Assembly (NCBI RefSeq): GCF_032362555.1
Contig: NC_083522.1
Location: 4,938,001-5,002,000 of the forward strand
Reading direction: 5' to 3'
DNA length: 64,000 nucleotides
Source of the DNA: Amyelois transitella
Taxonomy: Eukaryota > Arthropoda > Insecta > Lepidoptera > Pyralidae
Shown here piece after piece: positions 10,601 to 25,600 of this stretch. The translations under genes and the position numbers were made by a program. Numbering within the stretch: position 1 is the stretch's first letter; every line of letters starts with the position of its first letter. The notes beneath the pieces are model-generated. The model made no database searches, was not told where the DNA came from, and saw only the letters and a program-made list of their open reading frames with translations.

Positions 10601-13600
10601 TACAAACTAGGAAACCCAAACCATTCTAAATGCCATCAGACATCGATTTTTTCAAAAGGCACCTTTAGTGAATATGTACTTTCTTCGCGCATCTAGTTAC
10701 ATAACCTACATTTGACATTTTAATCATAATCTACTTTAGTGAAAAAATTTAGTTTTTGTGGTAAAGAATACTCATAATTTCATCGAACCACGTTTGCTCA
10801 AATCACATTGTCTTAACGTAGGCTAATTTTCATCGCTTCCTTATATAATTTACATAGCACTATTTAGTCCGATTACTTTGAAAAGAAGCATAAGAAAATC
10901 AGAAGGGGCTATTCATGAGTTCATGACACACGCTTTCGAATAAATGCAAGCTGCAATTTGCAATGCAATCCCAATATAGCTGTGAGTCAATGCGTCGGCG
11001 AACCGGCCCGAATGCGTCGAGTCGACCCCCTTTCATCTTGCAAGGAGATCCACCCACAGTCTGAAGTATAAGGTCTTTATTATCCTTATTATAAACTTTA
11101 GTACATTAATTCAAGTGTTCAATATAAAACTTACTACTGAAATCTACTTACTACCTTCTTTGTAAAGAGTCAGATGACGATCAAGTAAAAAAGTTATGCA
11201 AGTACCTAATTTAAATGGAGCTGTTTTTCCTCCCTGAAAACTAATCCAGATGAGCTCGCAATCTACGGTCGGAATTTTACGGTCGACCACCGAGCACGAA
11301 AAGATCATCTTAAATGTTCTACTTTCAATAGCCCCTTATGTCCCTTGATATTGAGCAATGTGTAATTAATAGTCGATGCTCTACCATCTGTCGCCTAGCG
11401 ATGGAGACCAAACATGTCCTAAATCTGTCGTGTCGTGGATTCTCCTAATCGCGATCGATATCTGTCTTGTTAATGCTGATTGTATCTACATGTGAACAAA
11501 CATTCATATTACAGTCGTGGTTAAAAACATCGTGTTCTAATAAAAATAACTGTATAGTCGTTTTATGGTTTGTCAAACGACTAGACAACGACGTAAGAAG
11601 TTTATGTAGTATGTAGTAAATTGGTTTCTATTGAGCAGAAACTCCGAAGATAGTATCCAAGATTACCTACAGTAGCCTGCCTATTCAATGCTGCCTTCAA
11701 GCATAAAATTGAAACAGCCATATACACTCTACTGTTAAAAACGCTAGATAGTTTATAAAAATCGCTCATATGACGCCAGTTAAGCTCGCATGTAAATTTA
11801 AAGCACACAATGAACAGTGTAAGTCATTTCATTACCTTATCGCCTTAACCATTTTAAAACAATAACATACTTAACACAGTTTTTTTGTAAATGCAACCAC
11901 GTACACAAGTTATCTATGGCTACTGGCTGAATAGTCTCTACAGAGGATTACCTACACAGAGCCTGATTAGTGGCTCGCCAACCATGTCAAACAGAGGGTT
12001 CTTATCACATATTATAAGCCTTATTAATAACATTAATCTAATACATATATTGGAAATTCAGAAGCATCACATTGTAATGTATCACAGAATTAATGTTGTT
12101 ATCTATTTATAAATTCGGTTCTTACATTTATACACATTTACAAACCAATCGCTGCCTTACTTTCTATTGTTTCTATAAATACAGTACACTATTAAATAAC
12201 AACTAAGTAATGTGAAAAGCTTTATTCAAATAACATATCCTAAATTTCCTTTTAGTTCTATTCGGCATAGGAATTATTATTGCCACTTTGTTCTTGGTTA
12301 AATTTGATTTTAAATAAGCATCGATTTTTAATTTTATAAAATATCTTATGCCTACCTACACCACAGAAAAACAACAAAATGTTAAAAATAGTAGGTTCTT
12401 TATATGATTCAGTGGCAATGAGGATTCCATGAAGGCCCTGACACGACGAATAAAAATAATTATGACTTCAGCTCTGCGGCCATAACAGGGCTCTTTGATT
12501 CATTTGCTGAAATACCTACCCACTCACTTCGATATGTTACATCTGCGAAATCATTGGAATGGCTAAATCTCCCCCAAATTTTCGACTAAAATAATATAAA
12601 TTAGACATTTACCTGAGGACCATGGTTAAACGATGACACCGAACTACATACATACCTACATTACTAAATTTCATCCTTTCTAATTAAGGGAGGTGCACAT
12701 CAATCAAGACATTTCATAAAACTTTCAGATCTTCGTGGTTGATAACTAATAGTTATACGGGACAGTTATCCGCTGAGTATCATTTCACACAATATAAATC
12801 AGGCAAAACAATCATAATGACAATATTGTTTGGGAATTAAAAATGGCAAGCCAAGAATGGTGTATACCTTCAGTTGGATTTAAACGAGATCCAAAAATGT
12901 GCTTCGGTAACGTAGGTAGGTATGTTACATACAACCTAAAAACCGTAAAGTAGATATAAAACATAAATCTGAGTAACTCTGTTGATCAGTGTAAATAGCT
13001 CTACCATGACGTGATCCAACTATCTAAATTACGATTTAGCACGAAACGTTTGCATTGCATAGCTACTGTCGGATTGTGAACATTGCTATTTAAGGACCAT
13101 CAATGTGATATTACTCACAATCAGTCTCAGACTACACAGAACGATCTCTTCTGGTCTTAAAGCTGTCTTTCAACTACGACCCACTAGTTATGCAGAATAT
13201 AATTTAATGAGGGATTTTTTCTAATAGATTTTCCGTGTATCCCACTAGTCCCATTAAGTTGTCCCATAGTGCGACAAGTTGAACGAGTTTGTCCCAGTTG
13301 TCCCAAGCATCTACATGTCCACACAGTTTTGCAATGAATATTTTGAGTTTGAGTTTGGGACAAGTGACACTATTGTTTTATATCTTTGATCGAGTTCCAT
13401 TTCTCTGGTCATTCATGTAGGTACAATGTCAGATTATTGGAAATAACAAGAAGTCACAATGGATTAATTGTTTTTCGTAGAAATCTCATAGTTACGTGTC
13501 ATGTAAATAAAAGTTTGCATATTCGGAGACGTGACTCCACAATGAACATCTGTTCACTTACTGAGTCATGGCAAGCATCGAATGACGCTATGAACGAGCC

Positions 13601-16600
13601 TTCTATATTGGGAAAATTACTCAACTGCATTTCTCGCTTAGCGTCCTTCACCACTGCATTTTGACTCTTTGCTGTAAAGATGTTAGAGATCAAATTATAA
13701 TACTATCATATACTTGGATAACACATAACGCCAATACCGCGCAGAAGAAAGTTGGAATTAGTTATGTTGTTATGATGAGTTCAATTTGCATGACTAACGA
13801 GCTGAACAACACAAGATATTTTCTCATCAAGAAAAAGATTCATAAAATCGTTAATACTCAGGGGATCTTCATATAAGGAGCTTGAAAACGTCTGCGACCC
13901 CGAAGCGCAGGACTTGGAAAGTTGTTTCGAGCGGTCTACCTAAAACGGACAAGTGCCCACCATGTCGTATTGGATTGCGACTTCGAGAAACCACTGCCAT
14001 ATTTCGAAACCTATTTTTTATCTAGATTGCTGTAAATGTATTTTTGGCTAATTTCTACCTTTATCCTGTCTCACAAATTTTGAATTATCACATTTAACTC
14101 TTTGGGAGTAGGTTGCTGCAAACTGCAAATCTACCTGCATCATGCTGCAAGATGTAAATGCAGTGATTTCTCCGCTGACTGTACTGTACATGTTGGTGAC
14201 TTTTTTTATACAACATAGGTATTTTAATATGATCTATCAAGAGTTGACAACAGAATGCAACTTCTTATCACAACTATGATAAGATATGTTGGTATTCTAA
14301 TCTTATTTCTTTCGTTTACAAAAGAGGACGGTTTCAAACGAATATTGTTTCGGCCAAATTGCCATGAAAAATCGGAAATAATGAGTGTAGGTGGTAAGCA
14401 CTGTTTGCCAGTCTCCAACAGTGGGGCGGGCAAGGTCGGCGACCATATGGCTTGTCTAATGTCTAGCTGCACACGCGAGCTCAAAATTAAGCAATTGCTC
14501 TAACATTCTAAATAATCTAATCCGACCTTCAAACTTTGCCGATGAAAAATGAATAGACCGGGCTGGCGGCAAATTATTTTGCACTTGAAAATTTTGTTCC
14601 GATGGGGCCGTTGCCTTGGCAGCTTCCGAGAGATCACAAAAAAATCTGAGCTCATCCATTAATTTATTTGATGTACCTTCGCCAAAATAAGTGCAGCATC
14701 CAGTTTACTTATCTAAACTAAGTAAATTGCACTACTAGGTAATCGCCGTTTTCTGTAAATACCTATTTACTTTCAATTTAAGGCCTAATGTAGTACGCAG
14801 AAAATTTCAGATTTTCTAAAAATTTATTTTTAAAATTACTTATAATGTTATTTGTTTATTACGGCAGTCTTATCCAATTTAATTAAGTAGCAGACAACCA
14901 ACCTGAAAAAGTAAATCGAATTCAAATTATGAAAGCGCCAATACCAAACCAAGAGACCTACACAAAGGCTGGGGGTGACGTAAGCCTGCAAACGTCCTGT
15001 GTTCGAAAACGTTAAGTTACATCGCAAGTAAACAAGAAACGAGTTTGAGCGAGGACGTGGGCTTGGTGATATCATCGCCGAGAATAGCGCAGCCTGAGAG
15101 CTGAGATCTGAGGTCGTATGCACCACTTACACGTCACGTATCTTTCTAATTGGCCCGACGATTTTGTTTACAATAACCAGCGATTTAGTTCACCTCTCAC
15201 GCGATAGCATGTGGGAATCGATGCAGCTTTAAACGTCCATAGTTGTATCGACAATATTATTCGTAACTCAATAATGATAGAATTACAAAAATATAACACT
15301 CGAAGTTTTAATCGAACAACCCTGCATTTTATTTCACAAATAAGAAGGTAATAGGAACGATAATTTCGAGACAAAACCAGATCTTTTCACAACTATTTAA
15401 AGTAAGAATCCTATGTCGCTTTCGTATAATTTGAGCTATTATTATAAAACTTAAAGACTACATAATTTCTGTACCTCTTCCATAATAAGTGAAGCACATT
15501 CTTGCTTTAATATTGCAAACCTACAACAAGTAAATCAAATCTTTAGAACAATCAACGACAAAAAATTTGAATCCAATTGCTTCAATTAAATCAAGTAAGC
15601 AATAAAACGACAAAGAAAATGTTCGTCATAAATAAAACTACGTAGGTCGGTATAAGGTCAATTGAGATGGAGAATATTTTTCAATTGAGGAACTGGTCAC
15701 CCGTAGGCGTCTAATGCACGGATAGTTGTTATGGTCTGATGAAATGATGTTATCAGTCACTCAGCTGGCAACGTCTGATCTTCAACTACAATCAAATGAT
15801 TTTTGTAATCAGGATATGCAGTAATTTTAGTGTCGGTATAACTGCACTAGGACTTGCTTCATGAGTACCAGCCTCGTGCCTCTTATCAGTAACATTATTT
15901 TAAGAATATTATAAATTGTAATAAAATTTTAATTAAAATTACGGTACATAAACTAAACAAATAGATTTACCTAGTTAGAAATTAAAAAAAAAACGTTGGT
16001 ATGATCATTGAATTTAAAAGAAAAAAACTTTGAATATATTGTTTAATTGATGCTACGAGTACTATTGCGAATATAATATCGCTCCATTTTCGTTTCGAGC
16101 GAGACAAGGTTATTTAAACAATAATTAACATTATCTGAGCTGTCTAACCTGCCATTTACAGATAAAATTGTGGTTCAAGACCAAAGTTGTAGTTATTTTA
16201 TAAACATTTATTGTAGAATCAAACAAAAGTCTATTTAAAGTTAGTGTCCCATTCCCATCAAACACTTACAAGAATTTGCATACAATTGATAGTAATTCCC
16301 AAACCAGTAAAGTTCTCTGTACTTTTATTTACTTCCCAATCTGGAATGTGTTAGTACTTACATATATTAACTCATGACTTTCAAGCAAGTTTTTGGAGTT
16401 CCTCTACATAAAAGTTTCGGTATTTAATTTCATTTCATAGAAAGTCCATAATAGTAAATTTAAATGTTTAATTAAGCTTGATTAGCTTCTTATTTTATAA
16501 TGAATTTTTAATTACAATCCATATATTATATTCTCTTTTATTGCTGCTATGTAGAAACGATAATGGATCTGCGTTTTTCCTACTTTGGATGAAGGCCAGA

Positions 16601-19600
16601 GTTTATACCTAGTAATGTATAAAATTTAGCCTTCTTAAACCTACCTTATTGGGAGAACAACATCGATTAGTAATACTGAATTAAGTCTTGATTGAAGTTT
16701 CATAAACAAACTATCAGACATAGCGCATACCTACAACAGTTTTAAAATTTAAAGACATTTTAAAAGCATCCTTTTTTACCAGATCAAATTCCGCGGGGTA
16801 CTCTCCCAAATGCATAAAATTCATATAGCAACACATCGATCACCCAATATGGCGCTGCCACTTGTTAGATACCATGTATCAGACGTGCCTCGAATGACTG
16901 GAACACCAACGTTTACAATTCTAATCCAGTCACGTGCAGACCAAGACTTGTACAAAGCCTTAAGGTTGTACAGCGATTACTAATAGTGCATACAATCTAT
17001 TGATTGCAAATATTTTATGCTTTCTACGATTGCGAAATTTAAACGCGCTTGTTTGGAAATTTCGCTTTGCAAAGTGTTAGTAATGCCGTGTGTAGGTAGA
17101 GGCCACATAAACTCCTAAGATTATTATAGTTACGGTTTTGATAGACGCTATGTTGGGTTTGACATTTTTAAGAGAAATATGCAATCTTTTTAGAATTATT
17201 TACAATATTATATTATACAAATACGAAAGTAGGTATATTAATATATTGTTATATATTAATATACTTTTGACTGAATTGTATAGATATTATACTGCAATTG
17301 AATTTAATGTAGATAAGATCTGAATTCTAAGCAAATACGGATTCAAAGTTTACGATGAGCTCATGCGCTACAAATTATAAGTCACGTTTGATGTTGTGTC
17401 TGTAGCTTGAGCTGCAGAAATCACTGCGTGACAAATGTTATTCTAAACCATAACGCATAAACTCAAAAAGTACTAAACCTATTCTAAAGATGTAATTTGT
17501 AACAACCCTTTTTGGATGTTCCTCGCAAAGCTAATCATTCATACATAGTTATGAACGTAGAATCGCACCCATTCCCCGAAGAGGCAGTGAAAGCGATGAT
17601 GATGCAAGTGAAATTGCTTCTTAAGGGGAACTTATTGAAAAACACCGAATAGGTAGGTATTTTTGTTTTTGATCAATTTTTGGGGAGTAGGCACGCAGTT
17701 GCTCAATCTGCGAGTACATGAACAACTGTCAATTTAGTACAAAGCCCTTTACAAGCAACATGTCGCAAACCATAACAACGCCGTCATGGTCATGGGTCTG
17801 CACACGATCCACAGCCACAATGCTACTGTGGTAGCACAGATCATACGTACGATCATACTTTCACAACTAGTTATTATAATAATTCACTTAAAAATTAACA
17901 CAATGATTATATAGCGTGTGTCAGCTACTTCTCTGCAGATTTTAAAAGTCAATAAAGTAAAAGGCTCATAAAGCGATTTTTCTTCTAGGTGATGGGCTAG
18001 GAACATGTCACCATTAACCCAGCTGAATAAGAGATAAACACGTGATACTAATGTTTTTACATTTTTAATTCACGGATACTACATGGAGCCGCATGATAAA
18101 GAAGCCGACCCCGAGTAACGGGAAACAGCGAGGACAAATAAGAAGAAGAAGTGCACTATAACTCGTAGGTACCTAATTAGTCTTTTTACGCAGTAGAATG
18201 GTGTAATACTAATGTTATTAGACCATAGCATTATGTGTATTCAAAATAGCTGCTTTCACGGCTTTGAAAATTGATTTTATCGTCTGGTAACTACTTACTT
18301 AAATTATAAGTTACGGAACACCCACGGATCAGAACTATGTACAGATTTATGCTACCTAGGTAGTTTAGAATTGTCTAAAATAAATAAGTAGACAGGTAGG
18401 TCTAATAAGTTACCAAGATTAACTTGTAAAAAAATTTGTTACCTTTTGAAAAAATAATAAAAAGTAATTTTATACTGTGGTTAGATACATTAAATAATTA
18501 AGGCTACTCAGGTAACTATATTCTATCAATATGACTTAAAATAGAGTTGAAAACTCTCAGTTTCCCATACAAATTATTCAATATCAACTACGAACTCAAC
18601 GAACAATCAGCTTAATTAGGAAGCATTATCTACAATTAGTTAATCCCTTGAATAAAAATACATAATCGATCTAGACTCATCTTTTACAGGCAGGTGTAAT
18701 AAATTATTTACCAATTGAGAGATGAAAATGAAAACTCAAAATAATCGATTAATAATAGAAGAACCTACCAAAAATAATAACAAAGTCACTCTACAAGAAG
18801 ATTCATCTGTAATCAGCAAACGGAAATGAGGACTGACATTTTAGACTATTTTTGTAGTGAGTATTCACTCATTGGTTATTCACTAACCTTTGATTAACTA
18901 GGGCACCTGAAATAAGAATGACGTAGTCTGTGTTCTTTATGTTTTGTTTAATTAAAGATAGATCGTGACCAACTCTTGACATTCATTAGTCCACCGACGG
19001 ATAACAAAATGTCTTTTATCGATACATGTGTCTGTATCACTTCTCTATTTATATGTGTGCGTCAACAAACTGTTTGTTCACAAGAAGGGGAAAGGTCATG
19101 GAAAAATGCATTATAGGAAGCGAGGATTTAATTACTGCACTTTATTATACTATTTCGCACGAAACTAGGTAAATATTCTTTAGATTAGGGCACGATTCTT
19201 TTTCCTCGCTTTTTGAATAAGGATTTGGAATAGGAAGCGTACAGATAAAAGCTTTACGTTATAAAGCTTTTATCTGTACGCAATTGTACTAATAAATTGT
19301 AGACTTAAATAGAGAAACTGCACTACTTTCTCAACTTATCGCTAAATGAAACTAGTTCTGATTTCTTTCCATTTTCCTATAGAAGGGTTTCAGTAAAGAC
19401 TAGAATGTCTAAATAAGGAGTTGCGTTGTTCAGTCTTGGAAGCAAAGAAAATTGGAATCAATAATTTAAAATTACATTGTAATCATCATCATCGTAACCC
19501 ATAGGTACTGATACATGTCCAGCAGTGTGCTTTACCTACTGAGTTTTCCTTCGTATGGCGTACGCTAAAAAAACTTTTTTAATTGTCTATATTATTCTGA

Positions 19601-22600
19601 GAATTTTATAGCTAGTAGAATTACTTCTGATTATGATGGAACAAAATCAAATCAATGAGTTTAGCGAAGGTCATACCTACTTACCATTCAATAAACAATA
19701 TTTTCTAACTTTTATAAGTAAACTTTATATTAAATTGAATAATAATCTTCTTCTTTTCTTTACTAAGTATCCCCCTACAAGTTACTACGGATAGATAGCT
19801 ATTTGATACAGAAGCTAATAGTACCAGGTGCAGTATGGCACCAACGCCTACCATAAATACCTTGTTCCATTTCAAGCAAAATTTTTTTTAACAATGTTAA
19901 AGAACTGAGTTGTTTTATTATGTATGTTTTATTTTTAACATTCTTAATAAAATATTTCAAAAATTCTTGTAAAAACTGTTCAATAACAGTAAAAGTATTT
20001 ATGAGGGAATGGTCTATGTTTATGGCTGTTTAAACATAGCACTTAAAATGTATGACCTTGACCGTATAAACAAAGTCTGTATTTTTTCGAAGATAGGTAA
20101 GTAAAAAATAATAAAAACTGTGTTATTTTTAGAAAGACAATTTGAATGTAAAAATGGGAAATCAGTAAAATATATGAATGTCTAAAGCCATCGCATCCGT
20201 ATTAAAGCTATCAATTCTAACAGCCATAAAAGTATCGTTCGTGCTCTATCGTACAGCAAACAACGCGACACGATATGCCGTGATTTTCTACGTTTAACCA
20301 ATATACCTACATTATAACAACTTTTAATAATAATACAAATAGCTGAGCGTGGCCTATCAGATATCTTTTCAAGACTGTTGGCTCTGTCTACCCCACAAGG
20401 GATATAGACGTGACCATATGTATGTAATAATAATGTAAGCAGAAACATTCAAAAATTTGCACCAACCTGTTTGTAAATTCGTTTGACTAAGGTCGATGAT
20501 CTCATCTTATGCTCATGAATTTTTATCATTGGAAGCGCTCATCACGACTCTTTTATAAAATTCAGTACAGTTTGAACAGTTGGTTTTCAACAAACGGATA
20601 TAAGTATATCAAACAATAGAAATATGTAAGAGCTCTTGCTGTCTATGTAAGACCATATAGGTATTCTACCTATCTATATGCGTGGAAGTTAAAATGCTCA
20701 AGTATAAGTACATCTAAGTCTGAATTTGTGCACCTGATTTAATCGTCGATATGACATTTTTGATCAATTCTGTGAAGGTCTGCTAGATATTGTTATCATC
20801 CCAAAACTAGGTTCATTTGATACTTTTAAAGACACGATTACAAAACATTTTGTGATAATTATAAAGGAATTGATACATTTTAAAACTAGTTATGGATTGA
20901 GGCCGTCGCTAATGAAATGACACTTATTTCGAGACACCTACTCGACTTGGAGCTCAACTGGAGCTTATAAATAAGGCCCTTGCGAAACAGCGGAAGATGA
21001 ATGACTAATAGTAAGTAGGTAGGTACCTACCTATCTCAAACTACTTAAGGTTATCTCAGAACTCTAAACATTTGCGACTAGGCTACGATAAACGATTTAA
21101 GTAACTCTCTAAATCTATAAGTTAAAGACAGTAACGTAATAAGCACGAATAAAACCAAAACAATGTGATAGGAATCATGTGGCCATGACATTAGGTATGA
21201 CCAGATGGCAAGAATATAATGATACCAATTCCAATGTTTTGTCCAACTGGGCAAATCGCCAACATAACTAATAAGTGTAAATAAACCGCAACGTCATGAA
21301 AATTTCTTTTTATTTTCATTAAATAGGTAATTACATGTTAACTAAGTTTCATATTGAAGTGAATAATTTATATAAACACCAATTAAGTTTGTAAAGTCAT
21401 CGCTACAAATAAAGTTGGTCGGAATTAGAATTGAAAATTTAACATTATGACGTGACATGACGAATGGTTACTGACACAAGAAGCAGTCGTTAGCAGGCAT
21501 TGCGTAAGCGCACTTAAAAACAATATTTCGTACAAGATTATGAACAACCGAGTCTTCAATTCACTTTAAAACAAATATCATCAAATCTTCGTTATTTAAA
21601 ATTAGATCAATGTTTAATTTTAAAATTTCCTCACGGAGTTTGTAGAGGTATATATACCTCCCTAAAGTGATACCATATTATAGCGTTGTTTAACTAACGA
21701 AAACATTGTATACAAATAATTATCAAGTACATACATGGTCTAAATTTTTATCAGAAAACAAACATCTAATCATGATAAAAATCTGCGATTTATGGAACCG
21801 ATGTTACGTATATAGCGAGTTTAAAATTAAATATAAACAAAAATATATCGACTGTACGCCATAATCTATAACTTTCCTTCTTAACCTTGAATGCTCTTCC
21901 TATTATTAAAAATATTGCCATCCAAATTCAATAAGTCCAAAAAAATAATTGAAATAATCACAGCAGTTTTAGTTCGATCTACCTAATGTTTGTGAACAAA
22001 GTGAAAAATAACTAGAAACGTTATTTTTATTAGTAAAAATATAAGGGTAAATTGCTAACTAATCTATCTACTATCTTGTACCTATATCAATAAATTAAGT
22101 GGGTCTTGGACACATTTCCTTGCAAAATGAATACTTAGGTAGGTATATTTTTTTTTTGGACACATTACGACTATTAAAATCCTCCACATAGAAAAAGACA
22201 AGTGTATAGGTACGAAACATACTGATTTCCTAATCGTTATAGGAACTACCTATCATCATCAATTTATAACTAGGTGAATGGGCCTTGCCGTGGTCATCAC
22301 ACAATGAAGGTCCATTAACGTCCACCGCCGCCGGTAAAATTACAACATGCTTTGTTATATGACCTAAGTAACAACGGTTTTCCAACAGGGACTCAAAATA
22401 ACAAATGACATATGTACGATAACATCAATTCGTTCAGTTGCCTTTCATTAAGGTGTGATCAAAAGCGCAGGTGTGATAAATTATACTTTCATTAATAGGT
22501 TTCAAACACGTGGGCATTTTTTTAGTATTAATAAAGATCACTCACCCACAAGTGCAGATTTCGCAAATGCATTGTTCTGTGATAACCGTCTTTTCTGGTT

Positions 22601-25600
22601 TCTTGGGGCCGCCATGTTTAGGTCTTCTCTCATCTATGATGACGGTCTTTTCAGTTGTTGTCTTGTCGTCCCGCACAGATCTTCTATCATCGATGATAGT
22701 CTCATCGTAGACGGTGCGGACGGATTTATCTTCTCGAGTATCGGTAATAGCATGGTCTACCACGTCGTATTCTCGAATTTCGTCATATTTCGTCGAGTGG
22801 ACATCGGTCTAAAAATTTACAATAAGTCAATAATGGTACGACAACAAAGAATTGCTTTTGAAATCATAACAAGTTTGAACTTACCGAGTTTTTGAAGTCT
22901 AACGCACTCTTATCGACGAAAACATTAGTTCTGACTTTCTCATCTTCTTTTGCATCTTCAAACGTTGTTTCTTTCCTGGTTATACCATTTTCAGTTATAT
23001 AACGAGTAACTTCGATTTGGCTTCTATTCTTTTCTACTTCAAATGATTTCTTCGTTATATCTCCACTAGTAGTCGTTAAAACAGTAGTTTCTTCAGTATC
23101 TATACCTTCATAGAGATCCTTAACATCTTCATTAATTTTTGTTCCAAATGTTACTTTTTCTATTCTTTTAAAGGGATATTTTTTCACGGTGTCGATAATT
23201 TCTTTCAGTACACGATCATCAATGTTTCTACTGATGACTATATTTTTATCACTTACTTTGACGTCTTTCTTGTACTGTGATGTTTCTATAATTTTACGAA
23301 GATCACTGATGGACGTAAAATCCTTTATATCACGAGATGATAATATTATATTTTCTTCAGTATCCTGACGTTTCAAATGGTGTCTCGGTTGTTCTGGTTT
23401 TCCAAACGGTGAAACTTTTGTAGGTTTTTTAGGTCGACCCTCATCGGTTTCATAAATAAACTTTCCGTTCCAAGCGCCAGTGCTTCTTTCGTACGTTGTT
23501 AAGGTATCTTTTGTCTGAGAAGTTGAAGTAGAGCTCTGGGTTTGCTTTTCTAAATTTTTCTTTTCAGTCACCAAAAAATCGGTGTTTGTTGTCACGTCGC
23601 TAATATTTTTTGAACTTGATTGTATATCAGTCGCTGAATTAACTGTTGTAGTATAATCAAGAGTTCTATTTACAGATGTATCCTGCTCTGTAATTGCCTT
23701 TTTCTTTGTAAAGTCTCCTTCATAAACATTTCTTGTTGACGCAATTTCTTTGCCATCTTTATATAAAACAGATTCTTCTGTTAACTGTGTAGAGCTTGTT
23801 GGCACGCCATTTTTTCCAGTATCATAATGAGATTCTTTATCTAGAATGTGACGGGAATATTCATGCTGGGGTTTAATACCAGTACCACTAACATTGTGAC
23901 TTTTTTCGTAAGTTGAAAGATCTTTACTATCACCCCACTCTCTGTGAGAACTATCAACAATTTTTTGTTCTCCATCTACAATTTCAAAAACATAAGATGA
24001 AGTTGAAGCCTGCTGTGCACTGCTAGTGTTACTTTTTAATATTTTTGTAGAAAAATTTACATTATCTGTATTAGGAAGTTGTAACATATCGCCCACCTTT
24101 TTTAATTCATTCTTTATAGTAGAATCATATCCATAGAAGTTTGATGAATCGGTTGTGTTTATATTTTGTCTTCTGTCATCGACAATTCGTTTACTTGATG
24201 TCACATTTTTGACGCTATCATGAGTATTTTTTTCAGTACTAAAGTCTTTCGAAGTAATGTTTGAATATTGATCTTGAGGTGTACGTTGATCTTGATTTGA
24301 CTTTAATTCTTGTTTTTTATTAATATTTTTCTCTGAAAATGTCTTTTTAGACTTCATTTCACTTTCAATCAATTCTTTATCGCTTACAATATTACTTTTG
24401 AAGATATTTGAATCTTTTGAAGTAACAATTGAATGTGGGTGCTCAGATGGGAGTTGATCTTGAGAAGAATTAATTTGTTGCATATTAACATTATTTTTCT
24501 CCGAAGTGATACTCTGATGACTGGTTATATTACTTCCATCTTTGATAAGTTTAGAATCTTCTTTGATTGTAATTTCACTTGTGGGTTTTATGCCGTCTTT
24601 TCCAGTATCATATTTAGATTTCATGTCGTAATTTTCTTGACTATGAACAGTTTGGGGTTTAATATTTGATCCACTAACGCTAGCGTAGGATTCCTTTGAA
24701 GCTTGTTCTTGAGCATTTCCCCATTCTCTCTTAGAATTGTCAATTACTCTTTCCTTTCCGTCTACTATTTCAACAACATATGATGATGACGATGATTTTG
24801 TAACACTGCTGCTCTTCATTTCACTCGATTTGGAAGTGCTAGAGTATTCTTTAGTTTTGATGTTTTTGTCAAGATTTCCTTCGCCTCCATAAAAGTTGGC
24901 TGTATCTGATTTTACAGTTTGGATCCGATTTGAAGGTTCTGGGGAGTTTTGATAAGCTACTTTCTCGCGTTTCTTGGTATCTTTAACATTGACTATTTTA
25001 CCGTTGATCAACTTCTTCGTCGTATTAGCATTCACAGATGACTGTGTACTTGTTGTGTCCTGGCGTTCCGATTGTAAGAAGGCATTCGTCACATTAGCTT
25101 TATCGGACCTTGATACAAATCCGGGATTCACATGAGCAACATTTGTGGTAGATTTTTCAATAAATGCTGTATCAAGAGTCTTGTTGGCAGCATTTGAATC
25201 CATAGTTCTGTCAAATGATTGACTATGGTTGGAACCTGAGTGGTGAATCGACTGTGAGGTTGATTGAAACTCCTCGCTCTTAGAACTCTGGTGGTGCGAG
25301 GACGATGACGATTCTTGTAAAACAGATGACGATACGAACTCACCAGTGTTTGATTGAGACATGTCACTTACGTGATGTTCTTGCGATCGTGTTTGAGACA
25401 AATCAGTCATAGATGGAGCTTCAGTAATAATATAATGTGGGTGGCTATTGTAGTGCTCGGATATAGTAGAGCCGCTTATCGAAGCATGATCGGTTACATC
25501 AGTTATCATAAGCGGGTCATCTTCCTCGACCTTTACCTCGATATAGCGCACCTTCTTACCGGAGCTGACCTTCTGCAAGGTGTTGCTGCTCTGTTGGACG

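Larger units (their letters stand above)
9859..22545. other. Intron 2 of the SAXO-like gene, no further gene recognised
   Basis: About 12.7 kb of AT-rich DNA. It holds a small GC-rich patch near 10135-10235, a cluster of GTCCCA words near 13240-13370, a 20-base perfect hairpin at 19237-19281, a 3' fragment of the dispersed (TATG)n-tailed repeat near 20340-20427, and a weak fragment of the same repeat near 17970-18030. Open frames here are short (60-92 codons), lack recognisable domains and have ordinary intron composition. I see no additional exon that joins in phase. Confidence 0.7.
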
